A stretch of DNA of 21,107 nucleotides from JANOBJ01 sp031411575 (GTDB lineage Bacteria; Pseudomonadota; Gammaproteobacteria; Burkholderiales; Burkholderiaceae_C). The notes under the pieces were generated by a model. That model worked only from the letters and a program-made list of their open reading frames with translations. It made no database searches and was not told the origin of the DNA. This document shows, one piece after another, positions 14,173-21,107 of the stretch (position 1 is the stretch's first letter; each line of letters starts with the position of its first letter). The DNA lies in the NCBI GenBank assembly GCA_031411575.1, contig JANOBJ010000151.1, positions 1 through 21,107 of the forward strand. The letters run 5' to 3'. A program made the position numbers and the translations under genes.

Positions 14173-17079
14173 TCAGGCGGGCAGCTTGCCGCTATACCCG
14201 CCGCTGAACCGCGCCACACCGCCCTTGCGCACTGCCACCGCGCAGTATTTGAACTCCGGAATCTTGGCGGCAGGGTCCAGTGCGGCATTGGTCATCAGGT
14301 TGGCAGCCGCCTCGTAGTAGGCGAACGGGATGAAGACGACTCCGCTCGGGGTGCCATCGTCGCGTCGCACATGGATCGCCACCTCGCCGCGGCGCGACTG
14401 CACCGTGATCACGTCGCCTGGCGCCAGACCGCGGGCCGCGAGATCGGCCCCGTTCATTGATGCCGTAGCCAGCGGCTCGATCGCGTCCAGCACTTCGCTG
14501 CGCCGCGTCATGCTGCCGGTGTGCCAGTGCTCCAGCTGTCGGCCGGTGATCAGCACCAGCGGGTAGTCCGTATCGGGCCGCTCATTGGCGGGAATGAGGT
14601 CGGCCGGCACCAGCCTGACGCGCCCGTCAGCGGTCGGAAACCGGTCGTGGAAGACGATGGGCTGGCCAGGGTCGTCCTCGCTCAGACAGGGATAGGTCAC
14701 GCTCGATTCGCGTTCCAGGCGGTCCCAGGTGATGCCGGCTATCGCCTCATGCATGGCCTGGCGCATTTCTTCGTACACGGCGGCAACCCCGTCGTGTTCA
14801 CCCGGGTAGGTCCAATCCAGTCCCATTCGCCAGGCTATCTGCTGGATGATCCACAAATCGGAGCGAGCATCGCCGGGGGGATCGAGCGCACGGCGGCCCA
14901 GCTGCACCATGCGGTCGGTGTTGCTGACGGTGCCGGTCTTCTCGGGCCAGGCACTGGCGGGCAACACCACGTCGGCCAACCAAGCGGTCTCGGTCATGAA
15001 GATGTCCTGCAACACCAGATGCTCCAGACTGGCGAGCGCATGGCGCGCGTGGTTCAGGTCGGGGTCGCTCATGGCGGGGTTCTCGCCCATGATGTACATG
15101 CCGCGTACCTTGTGCGGGTCGCTGTCGGGCGCCAGCGCCTTGTGCAGGATCTCCACCACCGTGTAGCCGGGCTCGCGGTCCAGCGGTGTACCCCAGAAGT
15201 TCTCAAACCAGGCATGCGCCTGCGGGTCTGACACGCGCTGGTAGTTGGGAAACATCATCGGGATCAGCCCCGCATCGCTCGCGCCCTGCACATTGTTCTG
15301 GCCGCGCAGCGGGTGCAGGCCCGAGCCGGGCTTGCCGATCTGGCCGGTGACGGCACACAGTGCTATCAGGCAGCGTGCGTTGTCGGTGCCGTGCACGTGC
15401 TGGCTGACGCCCATGCCCCACAGAATCATGGAGGCCTTGGCCGAGGCAAACGCGCGCGCCACCTCGCGGATGGTAGCGGCTGGTATGCCGCAGATCGGCG
15501 CCATCGCCTCGGGGCTGTAGCCCCACACGTTGTCTCTCAGGGCCTCGAAATTGCTGGCGCGGTCACGCAGGAACGCCTCGTCGGTCAGGCCTTCTTCGAT
15601 CACCGTGTGGATCAATGCATTGAGCAGGGCCACGTCGGTGTCGGGCTTGAACTGCAGGGTGCGCCAGGCGTGCTTGCCGATGTCGGTGATGCGCGGGTCG
15701 GCCAACACGATCCGGGTGCCGTTCTTCGCGGCATTCTTCATCCAGGTCGCGGCGACCGGGTGGTTGGCCGACGGGTTGGAGCCGATCACCAGTATCAGCC
15801 CCGCGTGCGCCACATCGTTCACGGGGTTGCTGACCGCACCCGAGCCCACGCCCTCCAGCAGCGCCGCCACGCTGGACGCATGGCACAGCCGGGTGCAATG
15901 GTCCACGTTGTTGCTGCCAAAGCCGGTGCGCACCAGCTTCTGGAACAGGTAGGCCTCTTCGTTGCTGCCCTTGGCGGAGCCAAAGCCGGCGAGCGACTTG
16001 GCGCCACGTGCATCGCGAAGCTGGCGAAGTTTTCCGGCGGCCAGATTGAGCGCCTCGTCCCAGGTGGATTCACGAAAAACCGCCTGCCAGTCGCCGGGGC
16101 TCGCTGTCGATGCCGGGTCTTTGGCAACCCCGGGCTTGCGGATCAACGGCACGGTGAGGCGCTGGTCATGGTGCGCGTAGTCAAAGCCAAACCGCCCCTT
16201 GACGCACAACCGGCTGTGGTTCGCCGGGCCATCGCGCCCGTCCACGCTGACGATTTTTTCATCCTTGACGTTGTAGGTGATCAGGCAGCCCACGCCGCAG
16301 AACGGACAGACCGAATCGACCTTGCGGTCCACCGCCTGCGAGCCGATCTGCGTCTTCGGCATCAAGGCGCCGGTCGGGCAGGCCTGCACACATTCGCCAC
16401 ACGCCACGCAACTGCTCTCGCCCATCGTATCGCCGAGGTCAAACACGATGGTGCTGTGGGCACCGCGCATGGCGTAGCCAATCACGTCGTTGACCTGCTC
16501 CTCGCGGCAGGCGCGCACGCAGCGCGTGCACTGGATACACGCGTCGAGGTTGACGGCCATCGCAGGATGCGATTGGTCATTCCATGCAGGATGCGATGGG
16601 TCATTCCATGCAGGATGCGCAACATCGGCCCCCGGCTGCTCGCGTCGCAACGCCTTGAGTGCGGGCCGCACGGTGACGTCCATCGCCGCTGCCCATTCGC
16701 TCAGTTCGCCATGCGGCTGCGCGGCGTCGCCACCGACCCACTTGTAGCCCTGATCCGGCATGTCGGACAGCAGCATCTCCAGCACCATCGTCTGGCTCTT
16801 GACGGCGCGGTCACTGGCCGCCTGCACCTCCATGCCCGCCGTGACACTGCGGCAGCAACTCGGCGCCAGCACGCGTTCACCCTTGATCTCAACCACGCAG
16901 GCGCGGCAGTTGCCGTCGGCCCGGTAGCCGGCCTTGTAGCAGAGGCGCGGAATTTCCACCCCCGCGCGGCTCGCGGCTTCGAGGATGCTTTCACCCTCGA
17001 AGGCCAGTAGCGCCTGGCCGTCCAGCAAAAACGGCACGGTCTGGGGCGTCACTTCGGCCAGTTTGCCCGGCGCGTTCAT
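14173..17079 (-). CDS. fdwA: NAD-dependent formate dehydrogenase catalytic subunit (FdwA / FDH1 alpha type)
   Basis: This 968-residue cytosolic subunit oxidises formate at a Mo- or W-bis-MGD centre and passes electrons to the NuoEF-like partner. The N-terminal [2Fe-2S] domain has C47, C58, C61 and C75 or C76. Two ferredoxin-type [4Fe-4S] clusters follow at C181/C184/C187/C191 and C224/C227/C230/C234. The formate dehydrogenase domain begins with the [4Fe-4S] ligands C258, C261, C265 and C292, with Lys294. The metal ligand is Cys399 next to His400 (DHCTRLCHASSVAALLE). There is no Tat signal. Residues about 155-172 contain an eight-residue tandem repeat (HPAWNDPS, HPAWNDQS, then HPAM). The ATG at 17077-17079 overlaps the fdwB stop as ATGA. 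The pairing with a NuoE-NuoF fusion matches Cupriavidus FdwAB and Methylobacterium FDH1, the latter a tungsten enzyme, so tungsten is possible here. fdsA is the alternative name. Confidence 0.95.
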   Translation of the reverse strand: MNAPGKLAEVTPQTVPFLLDGQALLAFEGESILEAASRAGVEIPRLCYKAGYRADGNCRACVVEIKGERVLAPSCCRSVTAGMEVQAASDRAVKSQTMVLEMLLSDMPDQGYKWVGGDAAQPHGELSEWAAAMDVTVRPALKALRREQPGADVAHPAWNDPSHPAWNDQSHPAMAVNLDACIQCTRCVRACREEQVNDVIGYAMRGAHSTIVFDLGDTMGESSCVACGECVQACPTGALMPKTQIGSQAVDRKVDSVCPFCGVGCLITYNVKDEKIVSVDGRDGPANHSRLCVKGRFGFDYAHHDQRLTVPLIRKPGVAKDPASTASPGDWQAVFRESTWDEALNLAAGKLRQLRDARGAKSLAGFGSAKGSNEEAYLFQKLVRTGFGSNNVDHCTRLCHASSVAALLEGVGSGAVSNPVNDVAHAGLILVIGSNPSANHPVAATWMKNAAKNGTRIVLADPRITDIGKHAWRTLQFKPDTDVALLNALIHTVIEEGLTDEAFLRDRASNFEALRDNVWGYSPEAMAPICGIPAATIREVARAFASAKASMILWGMGVSQHVHGTDNARCLIALCAVTGQIGKPGSGLHPLRGQNNVQGASDAGLIPMMFPNYQRVSDPQAHAWFENFWGTPLDREPGYTVVEILHKALAPDSDPHKVRGMYIMGENPAMSDPDLNHARHALASLEHLVLQDIFMTETAWLADVVLPASAWPEKTGTVSNTDRMVQLGRRALDPPGDARSDLWIIQQIAWRMGLDWTYPGEHDGVAAVYEEMRQAMHEAIAGITWDRLERESSVTYPCLSEDDPGQPIVFHDRFPTADGRVRLVPADLIPANERPDTDYPLVLITGRQLEHWHTGSMTRRSEVLDAIEPLATASMNGADLAARGLAPGDVITVQSRRGEVAIHVRRDDGTPSGVVFIPFAYYEAAANLMTNAALDPAAKIPEFKYCAVAVRKGGVARFSGGYSGKLPA
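16562..16620 (+). repeat. 24-bp tandem repeat inside fdwA, about 2.5 units
   Basis: Two 24-bp units (16562-16585 and 16586-16609), differing at one base, are followed by the first 10 bases or so of a third. Each starts with GCAGGATGCGAT and ends GGTCATTCCAT. The period is a multiple of three, so on the minus strand it adds the peptide HPAWND(P/Q)S per unit without a frame change, just before the first ferredoxin cluster of FdwA. Confidence 0.95.
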
Positions 17080-18947
17080 GCCACTTCCCCGGGAAAGTGC
17101 TGGAGCACGCTGCGAATCGGGTTGGGCGCGGCCTGGCCCAGCCCGCAGATCGACGCGTCGCCCATCACCACCGCCAGATCTTCCAGCGTGCGGGCATCCC
17201 ACACCGGCGCCGCCATCAGCTTCGCGGCCTTGGCTGTCCCGGCGCGGCAGGGCGTGCACTGGCCGCAGCTTTCGTGTTCAAAAAAGCGCATCACGTTCAA
17301 GGCCGCGTCGCGCGCGCGGTCGTGCTGGCTCAGCACGATCACCGCCGCCGAACCAATGAAGCAGCCATAGGGCTGCAGCGTGTCGAAGTCCAGCGGAATC
17401 TGGTTCAGGCTGGCCGGCAGGATGCCACCGGAGGCACCACCGGGCAGGTAGGCGTAGAGGATGTGGCCGTCGGCCATGCCGCCGCAGTACTCGTCAATCA
17501 GTTCCTGCACCGTGATGCCGGCCGGTGCGAGCTTGACGCCCGGCTGCCGCACCCGGCCGCTCACGCTGAACGAGCGCAGCCCCTTGCGGCCATGGCGCCC
17601 GAAACCGGTGAACCAGTGCGGGCCTTTCTCCACGATGTCGCGCACCCAGTACAGGGACTCGAAGTTGTGCTCCAGCGTCGGCCGGTCAAACAGGCCCACC
17701 TGTGCGATGTAGGGCGGCCGCATGCGCGGTTCGCCGCGCTTGCCTTCGATGCTTTCGATCATGGCCGACTCTTCGCCGCAGATGTAGGCCCCGGCCCCCC
17801 GGCGCAGCTCGATGTGCGGCAGCGGGCACGGCGGATCGGCCTGCAGCGCGGCAATCTCGGCGGTCAGCAGGGCGCGGCAGGCGTGGTATTCGTCGCGCAG
17901 GTAGAGGTAACACGCCTCGATGCCCACCACCTGCGCGGCAATCAGCATCCCTTCCAGAAAGCGGTGCGGGTCGCGTTCCAGATAGGTGCGGTCCTTGAAG
18001 GTGCCGGGCTCGCCTTCGTCAATATTCACGGCCATCAGAGCATTGCCCCCACCCTCTCCCGCTGCGCGTGGTCCGCTGCCCCCCGAGGGGGCGGTCGCCT
18101 CGCTTGGGGCGGCCCGGCGCTCGGCGGCGCGCGCTGCCTCCTCGCGCACGACACGCCATTTACGGCCTGCGGGAAATCCTGCGCCGCCCAGGCCGCGCAA
18201 GCCCGAGTCTTCCAGCGCGCGCAGCACGGCATCCGCATCTTCCTCGCCGTTGACCAGTGCGGCGGCCAGCGCGTAGCCGCCGTGGGCGCGGTAGGTGGCG
18301 TAGCCGACATGGCCCGGCGCCACCTGCGGCTCCGCAGCCGATGGGGTGACGGATTTCTCTGCGAACTCGGATGCTATAAATTCAATAGCACCTAATGACC
18401 GGGGGATGCGGACATCCGCCTGATTTGAAGCCAAAACCAGGTTCTCAACTGTAGCCTGGGGCACTTCGCACTGCTGCACCACTGCCGCCGGCGCCTGCTC
18501 GCAGCGGCCCATGCACGGCGCGGCCACCACCCGCACACCCGGGGCTGTCAGCGCGGGCAGCCGGGCCAGCAGGTCCTGCGCGCCCGCCATCTGGCAGGCC
18601 AGTCCGTCGCACACCCGTACTGTGGCCACCGGCGCGACCGCACCGTCTTCAAGAATCTGGAAGTGGTGGTAGAAACTTGCCACCTCGTACACCTCGGCCA
18701 TCGGCAGGTTCATCTCCTTGGCCAGCGCCACCAGATGGCGCTTGTGCAGGCCGTGGCAGACGTCGTTCAGGGTATGCAGATGCTCGATCAGCAGATCGCG
18801 ACGATGCCCGCCCTCGGGGATGGGGCCAATCAGTGCGCGCACTTCGGCCAGCGACGCGTCATCGGCCTGCCGGCCCTTCAATTCAAAGCGCGGCTTGGGC
18901 CGCACAAAGTGCAACGGCTGGATGGAAACAGGGGTCGCGGAAGTCAT
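17076..18947 (-). CDS. fdwB: NAD-dependent formate dehydrogenase diaphorase subunit, NuoE-NuoF fusion (FdwB)
   Basis: The 623-residue protein reduces NAD+ with electrons from the catalytic subunit. Residues about 30-165 are a NuoE-like domain with [2Fe-2S] ligands C113, C118, C145 and C149. Residues about 240-620 are NuoF-like: the NAD/FMN-binding glycine motif RGLGGAGFPAG (251-261), NIDEGEPGTFKDR (308-320), GAGAYICGEESA (384-395), and the [4Fe-4S] ligands C561, C564 and C567 with C601. Two segments look foreign. Residues 179-192 in the interdomain linker are encoded by a 42-bp dispersed repeat. About 30 Ala/Gly/Pro-rich residues (271-302) interrupt the segment between KWRVVREE and ALMAVNIDEGEPG, which is contiguous in relatives. 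The ATG at 18945-18947 has only a weak ribosome site. It follows boxA by 54 nt and overlaps fdwA by 4 nt. A fusion of this kind is typical of FDH1/Fdw, whereas Fds enzymes have separate fdsG and fdsB. Confidence 0.94.
   Translation of the reverse strand: MTSATPVSIQPLHFVRPKPRFELKGRQADDASLAEVRALIGPIPEGGHRRDLLIEHLHTLNDVCHGLHKRHLVALAKEMNLPMAEVYEVASFYHHFQILEDGAVAPVATVRVCDGLACQMAGAQDLLARLPALTAPGVRVVAAPCMGRCEQAPAAVVQQCEVPQATVENLVLASNQADVRIPRSLGAIEFIASEFAEKSVTPSAAEPQVAPGHVGYATYRAHGGYALAAALVNGEEDADAVLRALEDSGLRGLGGAGFPAGRKWRVVREEAARAAERRAAPSEATAPSGGSGPRAAGEGGGNALMAVNIDEGEPGTFKDRTYLERDPHRFLEGMLIAAQVVGIEACYLYLRDEYHACRALLTAEIAALQADPPCPLPHIELRRGAGAYICGEESAMIESIEGKRGEPRMRPPYIAQVGLFDRPTLEHNFESLYWVRDIVEKGPHWFTGFGRHGRKGLRSFSVSGRVRQPGVKLAPAGITVQELIDEYCGGMADGHILYAYLPGGASGGILPASLNQIPLDFDTLQPYGCFIGSAAVIVLSQHDRARDAALNVMRFFEHESCGQCTPCRAGTAKAAKLMAAPVWDARTLEDLAVVMGDASICGLGQAAPNPIRSVLQHFPGEVA
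18045..18137 (+). repeat. GC-rich repeat-like insertion inside fdwB
   Basis: This segment of roughly 93 bp contains a perfect hairpin (GCCCCC, loop CGA, GGGGGC, at 18078-18092) followed by CGCCTCGCTTGGGGCGGCCC. I recall this combination as a common dispersed, mostly intergenic element in Comamonadaceae genomes. On the minus strand it encodes low-complexity residues 271-302 of FdwB, which interrupt a conserved NuoF-type segment. The boundaries are approximate. Confidence 0.65.
18372..18413 (+). repeat. 42-bp dispersed repeat, copy C (inside fdwB)
   Basis: This copy has TGCTAT paired with ATAGCA around a 7-base AT-rich loop, then AATGACC and ATGCGGAC at the same spacing as the copies at 5754-5795 and 10072-10113. 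On the minus strand it encodes FdwB residues 179-192 (VRIPRSLGAIEFIA) in the linker between the NuoE-like and NuoF-like domains and keeps the reading frame. Confidence 0.85.
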
Positions 18948-19001
18948 GCCGCAGAGCTTATCGGAAGGCGCCGGGTCTGACGTGCCACCCGCATCGGCAC
19001 A

Positions 19002-20279
19002 TCAATAGGTTTCCAGGTGCAGCCGGCCTTCGCGCTTGAGCGTGGCGCCGATCGCTTCCCAGCTCAGGCCGGCGTGCTGCACCATGTCACGCAGCGCCAT
19101 CACCACGCCCTCTTCCATGCTTTTCAAGCCGCACACATAGAGGGCGGTGTTCGGGTCCTGCAGCAGCGGCACCAGATCGGCAGCGCGCTCACGCAGCGCG
19201 TCCTGCACATAGCGTTTGGGTGCGCCCGGCGTGCGCGAGAAGGTGAAATTGATGTCGATGAAATCCTTGGGAAGCTTTTGCAGCGGGCCAAAGTACGGCA
19301 ACTCCTGCTGCGTGCGCGCGCCGAAGAACAGCATGAGCTTGCCGCCCTCGAACTTGCCCGACTGGCGCAACCGCCGACGCCATTCGGTCATGGCGCGCAT
19401 CGGCGCGCTGCCGGTGCCGGTGCAGATCATCACGATGTTGCTGCGCGGGTGGTTGGGCATCAGGAAGCTGGCGCCAAACGGCCCGATCACCTGTACCGTG
19501 TCGCCCACCTTCAGGTCGCACACATGGTTGGAGCACACGCCGTTGGCAGGCTTGCCCTGGTGGTCTTCGCGCACCCGCTTCACGGTGAGCGACAGGTTGT
19601 TGTAGCCGGGCCGCTCGCCGTTGCGGGGGCTGGCAATCGAATACTGGCGCGCGTGGTGTGGCTTGCCCGCGGCGTCCACGCCCGGCGGAATGATGCCGAT
19701 AGACTGGCCTTCGAGCACCGGGAACGGCATGGTGCCCAGATCCAGCACGACGTGGTGCGTCTCGTTGGTGGTGCCGGCTTCATTCACCTGGAAGTTGCCC
19801 ACCACCGTCGCGGTGGCTGGGTTCTTGGGCCCGTACAGGTTGGTGTAGGCGTGCGCCGCCGACCAGGGGGGCAGGGTGGCGCCCCACAGGGCCGAGTTGA
19901 AGGTGTCTTCGCCACTGGCCAAAGCCGCACCCGAAGCCGCCACGGGCTGCGCGGCGCTTGCGGCCACTGCATCGTGCGACACGCCCGCTGCTTCCAGCTC
20001 TTCCGCTGGCAGCTCGGCGGGCAGTTCGTCCCAGCCGAGCTGCGCTTCCACCGAGTAGGCGCGCACCGTCGGCATGGTGCGCCAGTTGTCGATGGAGCCG
20101 GTCGGGCACGGCGGCACGCAGGCCATGCACGAGTTGCAGATGGCCGCATTGACCACGTAGTTGCGCGAATCGTGCGTGATGGCGCCGACCGGGCAGGTGG
20201 CCTCGCAGGTGTTGCAGCGAATGCAGATCTCCGGATCGATCAGGTGCTGCCTGATCACTGCAACTTCAGCCATGTCCAT
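19002..20279 (-). CDS. boxA: BoxA, NADPH-dependent reductase component of benzoyl-CoA 2,3-epoxidase
   Basis: The 425-residue iron-sulfur flavoprotein transfers electrons from NADPH to BoxB for epoxidation of benzoyl-CoA. The N-terminus carries two [4Fe-4S] motifs (C19/C22/C25/C29 and C48/C51/C54/C58). A variable, Ala/Glu-rich linker covers about residues 80-125. The rest is a ferredoxin-NADP reductase-like module: the FAD motif ARQYSIASPR, the CSNHVCDLKVGD segment, GPFGASFLMP, and the NADP-binding MICTGTGSAPMRAM and YVCGLKSMEEGV. It ends in LHLETY, as expected for this fold. The start is the ATG at 20277-20279, 13 nt after boxB; an ATG two codons later is possible. The open frame continues upstream into boxB, but that part is a shadow. 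Length is close to the known BoxA of Azoarcus evansii (about 414 residues). Confidence 0.96.
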   Translation of the reverse strand: MDMAEVAVIRQHLIDPEICIRCNTCEATCPVGAITHDSRNYVVNAAICNSCMACVPPCPTGSIDNWRTMPTVRAYSVEAQLGWDELPAELPAEELEAAGVSHDAVAASAAQPVAASGAALASGEDTFNSALWGATLPPWSAAHAYTNLYGPKNPATATVVGNFQVNEAGTTNETHHVVLDLGTMPFPVLEGQSIGIIPPGVDAAGKPHHARQYSIASPRNGERPGYNNLSLTVKRVREDHQGKPANGVCSNHVCDLKVGDTVQVIGPFGASFLMPNHPRSNIVMICTGTGSAPMRAMTEWRRRLRQSGKFEGGKLMLFFGARTQQELPYFGPLQKLPKDFIDINFTFSRTPGAPKRYVQDALRERAADLVPLLQDPNTALYVCGLKSMEEGVVMALRDMVQHAGLSWEAIGATLKREGRLHLETY

Positions 20280-20292
20280 CGCGAAAATCCCG

Positions 20293-21107
20293 TCAGTTAA
20301 AGCGCACGTAATCGAAGTCCACCGGCTGGCGGTTGATGCCCATGTTGGGCGGCGCGATCCAGTTGGCAAACTTGCCCGGCTCGACCACGCGGCCCATCAG
20401 GGACGCCACGTAGGCGCGGTCCTCGGCGCTGGGCAGCCAGTCATTGACCTTGGCCTTCCATTCGGTCTCGCTGACCACGCGACCATCGGGCGACACCTTG
20501 ATGCCAGCCAGTGTACCGATGTTGCGGTGAAACGCCTTGTGCGGTGCGCTGAGCTTGAACGGGATGCCCGCCTTGTCGATCAGGCGGTTCCAGCGCTCGA
20601 CGCCGGCTTTCGAATCCTTGATGTAGTCGTCGCGCAGCACCTCGTTGAGCGCGTTGAGCATGGGCACGTCTTTTTCGACCAGCTGGCCGTTCTGCACGTC
20701 CAGCACCGGGTAGGTCTGGCCCTTGAGCACATGGTCGTCGGTGCGCTTGCCTTCCTCGTAGCGGCCCTTCAAGCCCGAGCTGTAGAAGGTGGCGGCATTG
20801 CTCGACTGGTCGGCGCCAAACAGGTCAATGGTCACGCTGTAGTGGAAATTGACGTAGCGCTGGATGGTGGGCAGGTCAATCACGCCGGCCGCGCGCAGCT
20901 TGCCCACGTCGTCGGTCTTGAGCTGGTTCATCGCGTCGCAGGTGCGCTGGATCACGCGGCCCACGCCCGACTCACCCACGAACATGTGGTGCGCTTCCTC
21001 GGTCAGCATGAATTTGGTGGTGCGGGCCAGCGGGTCAAACGCGCTTTCGGCCAGCGCGCACAGCTGGAACTTGCCGTCGCGATCCGTGAAATACGTGAAC
21101 ATGAAAA
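20293..21107 (-). CDS. boxB: BoxB, diiron benzoyl-CoA 2,3-epoxidase (partial, 5' end missing)
   Basis: The C-terminal 270 residues are present and the N-terminal 200 or so lie beyond the right edge; the family is about 470 residues long. BoxB uses O2 and electrons from BoxA to make 2,3-epoxybenzoyl-CoA. The visible segment contains three of the expected diiron ligands: the Asp in YFTDRDG (codon 21082-21084), and Glu and His in the TEEAHHMFVGE motif (codons 20995-20997 and 20986-20988). The 29-residue spacing between that Asp and Glu equals the spacing of Asp211 and Glu240 in the Azoarcus BoxB structure as I remember it. The protein ends with the PVDFDYVRFN tail typical of the family. There is no internal start to prefer: the frame runs off the edge. 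boxC is expected upstream, outside the window. Confidence 0.96.
   Translation of the reverse strand, partial: FMFTYFTDRDGKFQLCALAESAFDPLARTTKFMLTEEAHHMFVGESGVGRVIQRTCDAMNQLKTDDVGKLRAAGVIDLPTIQRYVNFHYSVTIDLFGADQSSNAATFYSSGLKGRYEEGKRTDDHVLKGQTYPVLDVQNGQLVEKDVPMLNALNEVLRDDYIKDSKAGVERWNRLIDKAGIPFKLSAPHKAFHRNIGTLAGIKVSPDGRVVSETEWKAKVNDWLPSAEDRAYVASLMGRVVEPGKFANWIAPPNMGINRQPVDFDYVRFN

Noticed and set aside
16562..16620. CRISPR-like array
   Set aside because: The units are directly adjacent with no spacers and stay in frame within fdwA, so it is a coding minisatellite.
15313..17010. 565-codon plus-strand open frame opposite fdwA
   Set aside because: Same shadow character: low-complexity Arg/Ala/His composition and no ribosome site, while the minus strand encodes a well-conserved formate dehydrogenase.
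18078..18092. GCCCCC/GGGGGC hairpin as a terminator
   Set aside because: It lies inside fdwB in an uninterrupted frame and has no T tract on either side; it fits a repeat element better.

Overview
The window is about 21 kb of GC-rich proteobacterial DNA in which every supportable gene lies on the minus strand, so transcription runs from position 21107 towards position 1. The gene families and the dispersed repeats suggest a betaproteobacterium of the Burkholderiales, probably Comamonadaceae (Rhodoferax, Polaromonas or Acidovorax-like). That placement is inference from content, not from a marker gene. Residue numbers below were counted by hand.

In transcription order, the right end holds the 3' part of boxB (diiron benzoyl-CoA epoxidase) and a complete boxA (its reductase), which belong to aerobic benzoyl-CoA degradation. 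After a 54-nt gap come fdwB and fdwA, a two-subunit NAD-dependent formate dehydrogenase with a NuoE-NuoF fusion and a bis-MGD catalytic subunit. Next are four genes of the type that accompanies respiratory formate dehydrogenases: a DUF3305 protein, a DUF3306 protein, a 702-residue multi-[4Fe-4S] protein and a TorD-family chaperone.

A 313-nt intergenic region follows. It carries a 42-bp dispersed repeat and probably the promoter of a second formate dehydrogenase operon: a small Tat-signal protein, fdhA (Tat-exported catalytic subunit, Cys form), fdhB (four [4Fe-4S]), a small lipoprotein, fdhC (membrane cytochrome b) and a small periplasmic protein that ends at a strong terminator-like hairpin. 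Then come fdhD (sulfurtransferase needed by formate dehydrogenases), a membrane-anchored C13 caspase-fold peptidase and the 5' part of a YbbP-like FtsX-family ABC permease that runs off the left edge.

The functional thread is formate. In the box pathway, ring opening by BoxC (not in the window) releases formate. Here genes for a cytosolic NAD-linked formate dehydrogenase directly follow boxBA, then its likely maturation factors, then a periplasmic quinone-linked formate dehydrogenase. The arrangement would recover reducing power from ring-derived formate as NADH in the cytoplasm or as quinol at the membrane. The other striking theme is invasion of coding sequence by short repeats. A 42-bp element supplies the start of fdhC and part of the fdwB linker, a GC-rich element is inserted in frame in fdwB, and a 24-bp tandem repeat expands fdwA.
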